A stretch of 12,320 nt of DNA from Campylobacterales bacterium (lineage in GTDB: Bacteria; Campylobacterota; Campylobacteria; Campylobacterales; QNZT01), in contig JALWRO010000292.1 in assembly GCA_027080605.1 (NCBI GenBank), positions 1 to 12,320 of the forward strand. The letters are read 5' to 3'. Within the stretch, counting starts at the first letter, position 1, and each line of letters begins with the position of its first letter. Positions 1 through 5,868 of this stretch are shown here, one piece after another. Below the pieces are notes generated by a model. It did not search any database. It worked only from the letters and a program-made list of their open reading frames with translations, and was not told where the DNA came from. The position numbers and the translations under genes were made by a program.

Positions 1-582
1 AAAAGCGATCATCGACGCCAGAATCAGATAGCCGATATACTGTTTTAAAAACTGATAGGCGATATTTTCAACGGCAAATGCCATACCTGTGACCGGAGAG
101 ACGAAAATCGCGGCAATACCGCTGCTGGCACCGACACTGATCATCATTTTGATAAGCATCTCCGGAAGCCGAAAGAGGCGGTGAATGTGGTAGGCGATCA
201 TCGCACCGATGCCGGCACTCGGTCCTTCTGTACCTGCCAGAAAACCGCTGGAGAGGGAGAGTGTGGAAGCCAGCACTTTGAGAAAAAGAGTTTTGAGTGA
301 GAGGGTCATTTTGTTCTGGGCGATAGATTCGGCGATTTCATTGACACCGTATTCGCGGATATTTTTATCTTTGCTTACCATATAGTTGACAAAAAAGATC
401 GCTAATGTAGGTACCAGATAGATATACCACATTGGCAGTGTGGGAATGGTCTGTATGGGATCGCCCATAAAAATAAAATAGGTAGCAAATGTAATCAGCA
501 ACTCATACCCGGCAATAAAAAAGCCGCTGATCAAACCGGTAATGAGAGAAGCGATAATGAGTTTGCCGATCATCCTGAGCAT
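1..582 (-). CDS. ClC-family chloride channel/transporter, N-terminal 194 residues (cut by window edge)
   Basis: Inner-membrane protein that moves chloride or a similar anion, either as a channel or in exchange for protons. The reverse strand reads openly from the ATG at 582 to the window edge. Seen: hydrophobic helices near residues 5-38 and 51-68, the ClC signature GTEGPSAGIG at 117-126 with the gating glutamate at E119, and a second ClC block, GASSGIAAIFVSPVTGMAFA (151-170), matching the family's helix after the filter. The usual GSGIP chloride motif is replaced by EYGVNE (77-82), so the anion-coordinating serine is missing. An in-frame TAG lies eight codons upstream; ATG 573 is an alternative start. 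The start has only a weak AAGG just upstream. It has its own promoter and is separated by 110 bp from the gene before it. The family call is firm; ion selectivity and channel versus antiporter are not decidable. Confidence 0.88.
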   Translation of the reverse strand, partial: MLRMIGKLIIASLITGLISGFFIAGYELLITFATYFIFMGDPIQTIPTLPMWYIYLVPTLAIFFVNYMVSKDKNIREYGVNEIAESIAQNKMTLSLKTLFLKVLASTLSLSSGFLAGTEGPSAGIGAMIAYHIHRLFRLPEMLIKMMISVGASSGIAAIFVSPVTGMAFAVENIAYQFLKQYIGYLILASMIAF

Positions 583-632
583 GCCTTGCGTATGTGTACT
601 GAACTACCCGAAGCAATGATCGGGACCTCATT

Positions 633-645
633 TACCGGTACGGTA
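633..645. repeat. 13-bp inverted repeat at the ClC transcription start
   Basis: TACCG-GTA-CGGTA is a perfect 5-bp inverted repeat with a 3-nt centre. It lies just downstream of the proposed -10 box of the ClC gene, about where transcription would begin. It could be a repressor operator or a leader hairpin. A second short inverted repeat, CCCGA/TCGGG (607-611 with 620-624), lies further into the leader. No function is proven. Confidence 0.3.
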
Positions 646-648
646 TCA

Positions 649-657
649 AGTATAGCA
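649..657 (-). promoter_or_regulatory. Extended -10 promoter for the ClC gene
   Basis: The reverse strand reads TGCTATACT, a TG-extended -10 hexamer differing from TATAAT at one position. It lies 67 nt upstream of the ClC start codon. No good -35 hexamer is present 17 bp upstream, where the sequence is TAAAAA. The flanking DNA is AT-rich, as is usual for such promoters in Campylobacterota. Confidence 0.45.
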
Positions 658-692
658 AATAATTCAGTAAATTTTTATATATTTGGCAATTT

Positions 693-941
693 TCAGAGAA
701 TTTCTTCAATCTCGCGTGCAATTTCATCTGCTTTGGTTTTGGTATGTTTTTTGACATGTACCGCAGTTGCCCAGAGTGCAGCGCCGAAACTGGCAGCGAT
801 GAATATCCAGGGATTGAGAATATCGTAAGCGTAGTAGTCGATCATTCCGAATATGGCGAGAAAGAGTATGAGGTAGACGAAAAAGAGGGCGACTTTGTGG
901 CTTGTTTTCATGGTGTAGGTTTTTTTCTTTTTGGTATGCAT
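693..941 (-). CDS. Small two-helix membrane protein, function unknown
   Basis: An 82-residue protein I do not recognise. It has a basic N-terminus (MHTKKKKTYTMKTSHK), a hydrophobic helix at about 17-39, a second at about 45-62, and a charged C-terminal tail (residues 64-82) rich in K and E. The positive N-terminus and charged tail suggest both ends are cytoplasmic. An AAGGA ribosome site lies 8 nt before the ATG at 941 and overlaps the end of the upstream Crp/Fnr gene. The gap is only 11 bp, so it is very likely the last gene of the regulator operon; a start at Met11 is possible but lacks such a site. Its position suggests a role tied to the regulators, but nothing in the sequence names one. 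Confidence 0.7.
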   Translation of the reverse strand: MHTKKKKTYTMKTSHKVALFFVYLILFLAIFGMIDYYAYDILNPWIFIAASFGAALWATAVHVKKHTKTKADEIAREIEEIL

Positions 942-952
942 CGGTATAGTCC

Positions 953-1696
953 TTAGATGGTTTGGTGGCGGTCTATTTTGTGTAACAGCCGTTCCAGATT
1001 TTTGACGGCGAGCTGACCCCTTGTGCTGAGGATCACTTCCTCTTTTTTAAGTTTTTGTATCTGTGTGCTGACGACGGAGCGAACCGAACCGATCATCTCG
1101 GCAAGTGATTCATGAGAAAGGGTGTTGATGAGTTTGACAGGATAGTGTGTGTCAGATTCGTCGGTTTTGGGAAGTGCGTGTTTGAGAATGAGTTTGGCGA
1201 GACGTGTTGCGGTATCGTCAAAAACCATCGATTCTCCAAATGCTTCCAGATGTCGCATCATATTGCCGAGATAGGGTAAAAAAGCTTCGTTAAATTTTGG
1301 ATGGGTCTCGATCCATTCCCGAGCCTGTTCCAACGGTGCCCGAAGTGCGGTAACATTGTCCATGGCGATAGGAAAGACAATATGCTCTTTCCCGTCCAGC
1401 AGGGTGAAAACATCGTAAATATCGCCGGGAGCGAGCAGAAAAGGGGCGATACTTCTGCCGGTGACAGGGTCTATCTGGGTGATTTTCAAACGCCCTTTGA
1501 GTATGATGTGGCAATATTTCATACCCTCTTCATGATCAATCTCTTCACTTCTTCTCCAGGTGATGATCCGGCAACGTGAAAGTATATCTTCCCTGCTTTG
1601 TGCATCAAGTCCTCTGAACAGGGGTGCATTTTGTAAAAGGGCATCGGCTTCGTTGTAGTGGCTATTCTCTTTTGTCACAGTCTGTCCTTGTCTCAT
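953..1696 (-). CDS. Crp/Fnr-family transcriptional regulator, second of a tandem pair
   Basis: A 247-residue DNA-binding regulator. It has an N-terminal cyclic-nucleotide-binding-type beta-roll (about 25-125), a long dimerisation helix (about 130-172) and a C-terminal winged helix-turn-helix (about 193-235). The HTH reads SHESLAEMIGSVRSVVS (194-210). R206 sits where Crp has R180, but serine replaces the family's usual contact glutamate in the next position. The beta-roll lacks the Arg-Ala phosphate-binding pair of true cAMP receptors and the N-terminal cysteine cluster of Fnr, so the ligand is unknown. It closely resembles the gene before it and starts inside its stop codon (ATGA overlap, 1693-1696), so the two are translationally coupled. 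Cys62 aligns with Cys56 of the partner. Family assignment is secure; subfamily and effector are not. Confidence 0.88.
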   Translation of the reverse strand: MRQGQTVTKENSHYNEADALLQNAPLFRGLDAQSREDILSRCRIITWRRSEEIDHEEGMKYCHIILKGRLKITQIDPVTGRSIAPFLLAPGDIYDVFTLLDGKEHIVFPIAMDNVTALRAPLEQAREWIETHPKFNEAFLPYLGNMMRHLEAFGESMVFDDTATRLAKLILKHALPKTDESDTHYPVKLINTLSHESLAEMIGSVRSVVSTQIQKLKKEEVILSTRGQLAVKNLERLLHKIDRHQTI

Positions 1697-2439
1697 AAAG
1701 ATGATGGTTTGTTTTCTACACAGTGAAATTTGTCGATCTTTTGTATCAGTTTTTCCAGGTTTTTGACGGCAAGATGACCTCGTTTACTGAGGATAATCTC
1801 TTCCTCCTTGAGTTTATGCATCTGTGCACTGACGACGGAACGAACCGATCCGATCATCTCCGCGAGTGATTCATGAGAAAGGTTGTTGATGAGCCGTACT
1901 TCACAGTGTCCGTCGTGAGGATCTTTCTCCGGATATGTGTGTCTGAGAATGAGGTTTGCAAGTCTCGTGATCGTGTCGTCAAATATCTGACTGATACCGA
2001 AATGTTCTATCTGTCGCATCATATTACCCAGATAGGGGAGAAACTGTTTGTTAAATTCCGGATGCTCCGCAATGCATTGTCTCGCCTCTTCGAGAGGGAG
2101 ATACAAAGCGCTGACATTGTCCATAGCAATAGGAAAGACGATATGTTCTTCTCCGTCCAGCAGGGAGAAAACATCGAAAATATCTCCTTTGGAAAGGAGA
2201 AAAGGGGCGACGGTTCTGCCTGTTTCCGGGTCGATATGGGTGACTTTCAGTCTGCCTTCGATGATAATATGACAATATTTGGTACCGATCTCGCTGTCGA
2301 TAGTTTCTCCTTTCTTCCACTGGACAGGTTTTAGTTTTGCAAGCAACCCCTCGAGCGTTTTTGGGTCGAGTTGGTTGAAAAGTGTACTGTGTTTTAGTGT
2401 GTTCAGTGTTTGTTTATAAAAAGGATCATCAGAAGACAT
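1693..2439 (-). CDS. Crp/Fnr-family transcriptional regulator, first of a tandem pair
   Basis: A 248-residue regulator with the same architecture as its downstream paralog: beta-roll sensor (about 18-120), dimer helix (about 125-165) and winged HTH (about 186-230). The core SHESLAEMIGSVRSVVS (188-204) is identical to the partner's. Long identical runs such as EHIVFPIAMDN and FLPYLGNMMR occur in both sensor domains, which points to a fairly recent tandem duplication. No Fnr-type N-terminal cysteine cluster is present; cysteines are at 56, 122, 179 and 240. The start at 2439 is supported by an in-frame TAG eight codons upstream, but the Shine-Dalgarno is odd: a G8 run ending 11 nt before the ATG. 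An upstream 15-bp palindrome may be its operator. It is probably first in an operon with the paralog and the small membrane protein. Confidence 0.88.
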   Translation of the reverse strand: MSSDDPFYKQTLNTLKHSTLFNQLDPKTLEGLLAKLKPVQWKKGETIDSEIGTKYCHIIIEGRLKVTHIDPETGRTVAPFLLSKGDIFDVFSLLDGEEHIVFPIAMDNVSALYLPLEEARQCIAEHPEFNKQFLPYLGNMMRQIEHFGISQIFDDTITRLANLILRHTYPEKDPHDGHCEVRLINNLSHESLAEMIGSVRSVVSAQMHKLKEEEIILSKRGHLAVKNLEKLIQKIDKFHCVENKPSSL

Positions 2440-2450
2440 GGCGGAACATT

Positions 2451-2458
2451 CCCCCCCC
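2451..2458. repeat. G8 homopolymer in the leader of the first Crp/Fnr gene
   Basis: Eight consecutive C on the top strand give GAGGGGGGGG on the mRNA strand, 11 nt before the start codon at 2439. The run also forms the only purine-rich ribosome-binding candidate. A tract of this length can slip during replication; in Campylobacter, intergenic and coding G-tracts of this kind switch expression. Slippage here would change Shine-Dalgarno length and spacing, not the reading frame. Confidence 0.6.
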
Positions 2459-2471
2459 TCTATTTAAGTTT

Positions 2472-2486
2472 TTGTTATGATAACAA
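2472..2486. promoter_or_regulatory. Perfect 15-bp palindrome, candidate operator of the Crp/Fnr operon
   Basis: TTGTTAT-G-ATAACAA is a perfect 7-bp inverted repeat around one base. It lies 33 bp upstream of the first regulator's start codon, in an AT-rich segment that should hold the promoter. The half-site TTGTTA resembles Crp/Fnr half-sites, but the spacing is shorter than the usual 14-16 bp geometry. It may be bound by one of the two regulators (autoregulation) or by another factor. No T-tract follows it, so it is not a terminator. Confidence 0.45.
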
Positions 2487-2539
2487 CTTTTATGTTTATC
2501 GCTTCTAAATAGTGCAGATTATTTCATTTTTCTCAGAGA

Positions 2540-3037
2540 TTACAGATGCTCTTTGATCTTGTCTGTGACTGTTTGCAGCAAATGTTTCACTTTTGTTTCT
2601 GTTTCATGAAGCTTTTGTGTCAGCTTCGGGTGTTTGTGATCTGTTGCAAATGCTTTGAATGCTTCCATCGATTCGAGTAGATGTGCTTTTTCGGCTGCGA
2701 TGGTTTCTTTCAGCTTTTCGGTCGCAGCCTGGAGGTTTTTGTTGCTTCTGAAGATACTCTCCTGTGCGCAGCTGTGTATGAGGTTGGTAATGGTTTCAGA
2801 AGCATTATGAAGAATCGTTTCAATCTCCTCTTTCTCGTGCCCTTTCAAACCCTCTTCGAGCCCCTCCAGTATTTCATAGGTAATACTCTCAACTGAATGT
2901 CCCGTTTTTTTGGACTCTGCCAGTGCTTTGGTATAAAGTGTGTTTAAAATTTCTGTGACATGTGCTTCCACCTCTTTGGGGTCGGCGGATGCTGGAATTT
3001 TTTGAACCATCTCTTGTATCTCCTCTTTGTAAGACAT
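2540..3037 (-). CDS. Helical 165-aa protein of unknown function
   Basis: I do not recognise a characterised family. The protein is almost wholly helical and highly charged, with no signal peptide or membrane segment and a single cysteine. Heptad-like spacing of hydrophobic residues is clearest in about 85-165, with many K/E pairs, suggesting a coiled coil or amphipathic four-helix bundle acting in the cytoplasm. The start is well supported: a GGAG site precedes the ATG at 3037 by 6 nt, and a TATAAT box lies about 30 nt upstream. It runs in the same direction as the Crp/Fnr pair but is separated from it by 100 bp holding a palindrome and a G8 tract, so it probably has its own promoter. It is divergent from the EI24-like gene. 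Confidence 0.75.
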   Translation of the reverse strand: MSYKEEIQEMVQKIPASADPKEVEAHVTEILNTLYTKALAESKKTGHSVESITYEILEGLEEGLKGHEKEEIETILHNASETITNLIHSCAQESIFRSNKNLQAATEKLKETIAAEKAHLLESMEAFKAFATDHKHPKLTQKLHETETKVKHLLQTVTDKIKEHL

Positions 3038-3065
3038 AACCGCTCCTTTTTTCTCTTATAGTAAA

Positions 3066-3071
3066 ATTATA
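3066..3071 (-). promoter_or_regulatory. -10 box for the 165-aa helical protein gene
   Basis: A perfect TATAAT on the reverse strand lies 28 nt upstream of the start codon at 3037. The hexamer 17 bp further upstream (AGAAAG) is a poor -35, so the call rests on the -10 box and its position only. Confidence 0.45.
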
Positions 3072-3093
3072 GTCTAATCAGCGTCTTACTTTC

Positions 3094-3109
3094 TGTTAGT
3101 TGGCTGACA
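3094..3109. promoter_or_regulatory. Candidate Crp/Fnr-type operator upstream of the EI24-like gene
   Basis: TGTTAGTTGGCTGACA is an imperfect inverted repeat (TGTTAG against CTGACA, one mismatch) with the 16-bp geometry of Crp sites (5-N6-5). Taking the TATAAT at 3131 as the -10 box, its centre falls at about -41.5, the position of class II Crp activation sites. It lies between divergent genes and could serve both. Binding is inferred, not shown. Confidence 0.4.
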
Positions 3110-3136
3110 TACAGGGAAATATCTGTGTGATATAAT
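3108..3136 (+). promoter_or_regulatory. Promoter for the EI24-like/beta-CASP operon
   Basis: The sequence holds CATACA (3108-3113), a 17-bp spacer and TATAAT (3131-3136), with a TG one base before the -10 (extended -10). The -35 matches TTGACA at only three positions, which fits a promoter needing an activator at the overlapping inverted repeat. The same CATACA-N17 layout recurs upstream of 5615. Confidence 0.6.
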
Positions 3137-3178
3137 TCGTTTACTACTATTACGGTTATTGCGGTGAAGGAGAATATC

Positions 3179-4102
3179 ATGAAAGTATCGGAAGTGGTTT
3201 TGCGCAGTATTCGGGATACCCTCAGCTGGAATGTCCTTAAAACAGCGTTGATTACAGCACTGCCTCTGGCAATTGTCTGGTTTGGAATAGCACTTTTATT
3301 GTGGGATCCGGTAGTCAGCATAGCAGAGAGGTTGATCGGCTGGGTACCTTTTAGCATATTAAAAGCCAACGGTGCCTTTCTGATCGGTGGTTTTGTCTGG
3401 TTTGCAGCGGTACTTATCACCTTCGCTTTGATTGTCTCTTTGCTGAACGTAGTGATTTTTCGTTATGTACGGCAGGAAAAATATACGACTTTTTCCATTT
3501 TGCTTCTGCTTTTTATCGCTCTGGGATGGACACTCTTTGCCTTCATGAACTGGGACTTTGTGTATGGTGAAGTTTCCCGTGTATTGACATGGTTTCCGTT
3601 TGAAACACTGCAAGCCGGTGTCGCGGCACTGCTTGCGGCACTGGTGTTTTACAACCTCTTTATCGCTTCGCTGTCGCTGGCTGTTTTGTTGATGAGACAC
3701 TCTTTCCTCAAACATCTACAACAGCGGGATTATCCCGATGCAACATTAGTTGAAAAAGGGGAACGTGTAAAATTCTTCCCCATGGCACTGCGAGATACAG
3801 GAGTTTTTTTCTTGCTTTTGCTGCTCTTCTCCCCGCTGCTTTTTGTGCCGTTTGTCAATGTCGGTGTGCAGTTGATACTGTGGGCATGGCTGATTAAAAA
3901 TGCCTATTTTCTCTCTGCCGCGTCACTCTATGCACCTAAAGAAGAGGTTCAAAAGCTCTCTGTCCATCAATTTGTACTGTGGGGTATCGCGCTGATTGCG
4001 TCTCTGCTCAATTTTATACCGGTTATCAATATATTTGCACCTTTTTTTGCGCAAATCATGTTCTTTCACTGGGTCATGCTTAACCGAAATACCAATCAAT
4101 AA
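3179..4102 (+). CDS. EI24/CysZ-like multi-pass inner-membrane protein
   Basis: A 307-residue integral membrane protein. Hydrophobic segments lie near residues 19-42, 64-90, 102-122, 145-172, 205-240 and 258-300. The C-terminal stretch NFIPVINIFAPFFAQIMFF and the central VPFVNVGVQLILWAWLIKNA resemble the EI24 domain family, which includes the sulfate permease CysZ. I infer transport or a membrane-organising role; the substrate cannot be read from the sequence. The ATG at 3179 was chosen because an AAGGAG site sits 6 nt before it; an in-frame GTG at 3164 would put that site inside the gene. It is the first gene of a two-gene operon: its stop codon overlaps the ribosome site of the nuclease gene 10 bp downstream. 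EI24 membership is likely but based on pattern only. Confidence 0.7.
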   Translation: MKVSEVVLRSIRDTLSWNVLKTALITALPLAIVWFGIALLLWDPVVSIAERLIGWVPFSILKANGAFLIGGFVWFAAVLITFALIVSLLNVVIFRYVRQEKYTTFSILLLLFIALGWTLFAFMNWDFVYGEVSRVLTWFPFETLQAGVAALLAALVFYNLFIASLSLAVLLMRHSFLKHLQQRDYPDATLVEKGERVKFFPMALRDTGVFFLLLLLFSPLLFVPFVNVGVQLILWAWLIKNAYFLSAASLYAPKEEVQKLSVHQFVLWGIALIASLLNFIPVINIFAPFFAQIMFFHWVMLNRNTNQ

Positions 4103-4112
4103 AGGATATTCA

Positions 4113-5507
4113 ATGGCGTTTTTACAATCTTACGGCGCGGCTGAGGTCGTGACGGGTTCCTGTCATGTGTTGCATCTGGAAACAGGTGAAAAAATTATGG
4201 TTGACTGCGGGATGTTTCAGGGCGAACATGAACATGAAAATTTCAAACCCTTTGCTTTTGATCCTTCTGAAATCGACATGTTGCTTGTGACCCATGCGCA
4301 TCTCGATCATGTCGGTCGGATTCCCAAACTGGTCAAAGAGGGATTTACAGGGAGGATCATTACCCTGCGTTCGACTTTTGATCTGGCGGAAGTGGTACTG
4401 CTGGATGCAGCCCATCTGATGGAAGAGGAGTATCGTACCAATTTTCGAAAAGCGCAAAGACGCGGGGAAGAGGACAAAGTTGCCAAACCGCTCTATACAG
4501 TCGAAGATGTGGAATCGGTGTATGATTTGCCGAGCACTTATGTCAGTTACAACGAAGAGATCAGACTCAGTAAAAACGCAACGGCAATCTTTCGTGATGC
4601 CGGGCATATTCTTGATTCTGCAACGATTCAGATCGATTATATCGAAAAAGGGCAACCAAAGACAATTGTATTCAGCGGCGATCTAGGCAATCACAACGAT
4701 ATGGTCATGCCCGATCCGGTACCGGTCAAAAGAGCCGATACGCTCTACATCGAGTCCACATACGGAGATCGCAACCACAAAGGTATTAAAGATAGTGTGG
4801 CGGAGTTTAAACAGGTGATCGTAGATACGCTGCTTTCCCAGGGAAATGTATTGATCCCTTCGTTTGCCATAGAACGTACGCAGGAGATTTTGTGTCTGCT
4901 CAAACAGATGTACGACAACAAGGAACTACCGCTTTGCAAAGTCTATCTGGATTCGCCGATGGCAATACGTGCGACCAACCTCTACAATAAATATCATGAA
5001 GAGTTGAGTCAACAGTGTAATGACTACCTCAAGCGAGACGGTACGATTTTTGAATTTCCCTATTTGCATTATGCTCTGAAAACTGATGAATCCAAAAAGA
5101 TCAATGAAGAGAACGGCTGTATCATCATCGCGGGCAGCGGAATGTGTACGGGCGGGCGTATTTTACACCATTTTAAAAACCGTATCTGGAACCCCAAAAA
5201 TGCTGTTTTGTTTGTCGGTTATCAGGCAAGAGGAACTTTGGGCAGGGCAATTGTTGAAGGTAAAAAAATGCTTAAACTCTATCATGAAGAGGTAAAAGTC
5301 AATGCCCGTATCTATACAATCAACGGTTTCTCTGCTCATGCAGATCAAAACGGATTACTGGAGTGGATGAATGACTTTGACCATCTCGGAAATGTTTTTC
5401 TCATTCACGGAGAAAAAGAGAAACAGCTTGTTTTCCAAAAAGTGATTCATGAAAAGATGAATAAAAAAGCGCATATCATCAAAGAGAAAGAGAAGATCTG
5501 GATTTAA
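4113..5507 (+). CDS. Beta-CASP metallo-beta-lactamase RNA nuclease (CPSF73/YSH1-like)
   Basis: A 464-residue cytoplasmic zinc hydrolase expected to cut RNA. All key motifs are visible: THAHLDH with H61, H63, D65 and H66 (motif 2), H165 in DAGHILDSA (motif 3), D190 in FSGDLG (motif 4), the beta-CASP signatures DSPMA (D280) and AGSGMCTGG, H409 in SAHAD, and a final metal-ligand histidine, H432, in LIHGEKEKQ. This set defines the bacterial and archaeal relatives of the polyadenylation nuclease CPSF73 (COG1236), not RNase J, which is longer and has a different C-terminus. The length is typical and the site looks intact, so it should be active. The ATG at 4113 has an AAAGGA site 7 nt upstream, overlapping the previous stop. 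The target RNAs are unknown. Confidence 0.93.
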   Translation: MAFLQSYGAAEVVTGSCHVLHLETGEKIMVDCGMFQGEHEHENFKPFAFDPSEIDMLLVTHAHLDHVGRIPKLVKEGFTGRIITLRSTFDLAEVVLLDAAHLMEEEYRTNFRKAQRRGEEDKVAKPLYTVEDVESVYDLPSTYVSYNEEIRLSKNATAIFRDAGHILDSATIQIDYIEKGQPKTIVFSGDLGNHNDMVMPDPVPVKRADTLYIESTYGDRNHKGIKDSVAEFKQVIVDTLLSQGNVLIPSFAIERTQEILCLLKQMYDNKELPLCKVYLDSPMAIRATNLYNKYHEELSQQCNDYLKRDGTIFEFPYLHYALKTDESKKINEENGCIIIAGSGMCTGGRILHHFKNRIWNPKNAVLFVGYQARGTLGRAIVEGKKMLKLYHEEVKVNARIYTINGFSAHADQNGLLEWMNDFDHLGNVFLIHGEKEKQLVFQKVIHEKMNKKAHIIKEKEKIWI

Positions 5508-5520
5508 TCCGGATCTTTTT
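5493..5520 (+). terminator. Intrinsic terminator containing the nuclease stop codon
   Basis: AAGATCTGGATT pairs with AATCCGGATCTT (one G-U wobble at 5499/5511), followed by a T run to 5520. The stop codon TAA (5505-5507) lies in the loop and start of the 3' arm, so a ribosome finishing translation would sit on the hairpin. It separates the EI24/nuclease operon from the PEP synthase operon. Confidence 0.85.
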
Positions 5521-5533
5521 CCTCTACACTGTC

Positions 5534-5572
5534 TGTTAACTAACATACAACACTTTCAAATTCTGTTACAAT
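5534..5572 (+). promoter_or_regulatory. Promoter and inverted-repeat box of the ppsA-pta-ackA operon
   Basis: A perfect inverted repeat, TGTTA-AC-TAACA (5534-5545), overlaps a -35 of CATACA (5544-5549). After 17 bp comes TACAAT (5567-5572) with a TG one base before it (extended -10). The start codon at 5615 is 42 nt further on. The TCTGTTA, CATACA and 17-bp spacing copy the promoter upstream of 3179, suggesting shared control. Confidence 0.55.
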
Positions 5573-5614
5573 TTCACTATCTAAAACTTTACAATACAAT
5601 TATAAGGATCAGCA

Positions 5615-5842
5615 ATGGTAGAATTTTTCAAAAAAGCGATGGACTGGGTACTTGAAAAAGAGCGTGATGCGGCGAATAACTGCAAAATCGACCTGACAGA
5701 TGTAGACAGACAGATTCAGTATGTCGAGGAGAAACGTGATAAACTCAAAAAAGAGTGTGAAGAGAATTTGAGTGAATTTGAACACATTCTCAATCGTCTG
5801 CACAGTATCAAAGCATCTGCATCCAAATGTGACACAAAATAG
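5615..5842 (+). CDS. Small coiled-coil protein leading the PEP synthase operon
   Basis: A 75-residue soluble protein I do not recognise. After a short amphipathic N-terminus (VEFFKKAMDWVLEKERD) it forms a strongly charged helix, about residues 26-68, with hydrophobic residues at heptad spacing typical of a coiled coil. Cysteines are at 23, 48 and 72. The start has an AAGGA site 8 nt upstream. It shares the promoter region at 5534-5572 and ends 26 bp before ppsA with no terminator between, so it is probably co-transcribed with ppsA-pta-ackA. A scaffold or modulator of one of these enzymes is possible but purely inferred. The clean start, ribosome site and context argue that it is a real gene. 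Confidence 0.72.
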   Translation: MVEFFKKAMDWVLEKERDAANNCKIDLTDVDRQIQYVEEKRDKLKKECEENLSEFEHILNRLHSIKASASKCDTK

Positions 5843-5855
5843 CGGTCGTTGACCG
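5843..5855 (+). other. Small hairpin between the coiled-coil gene and ppsA
   Basis: CGGTC-GTT-GACCG forms a perfect 5-bp stem with a 3-nt loop. It begins immediately after the stop codon of the small gene and ends 3 nt before the GGAG ribosome site of ppsA. There is no T-tract, so it is not a terminator. It may be a processing or stability element that sets the ratio of the two proteins. Confidence 0.35.
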
Positions 5856-5868
5856 AGTGGAGATTACT

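Noticed and set aside
586..956. Rightward open frames over the small membrane protein and ClC leader
   Set aside because: They lack ribosome sites and run opposite to a better-supported leftward gene with an AAGGA site; their compositions look like antisense translation.
1693..1696. Overlap of the two regulator genes read as a frameshifted single fusion gene
   Set aside because: Each protein is a full-length Crp/Fnr regulator with its own HTH, and ATGA overlap is normal coupling.
1738..2439. CooA-like heme sensing by the first regulator because of the Cys-His pair in KYCHII
   Set aside because: The CooA ligands form a Cys-x-His motif after the Gly-Asp turn; here the residues are adjacent and in an earlier strand, so there is no support for heme binding.
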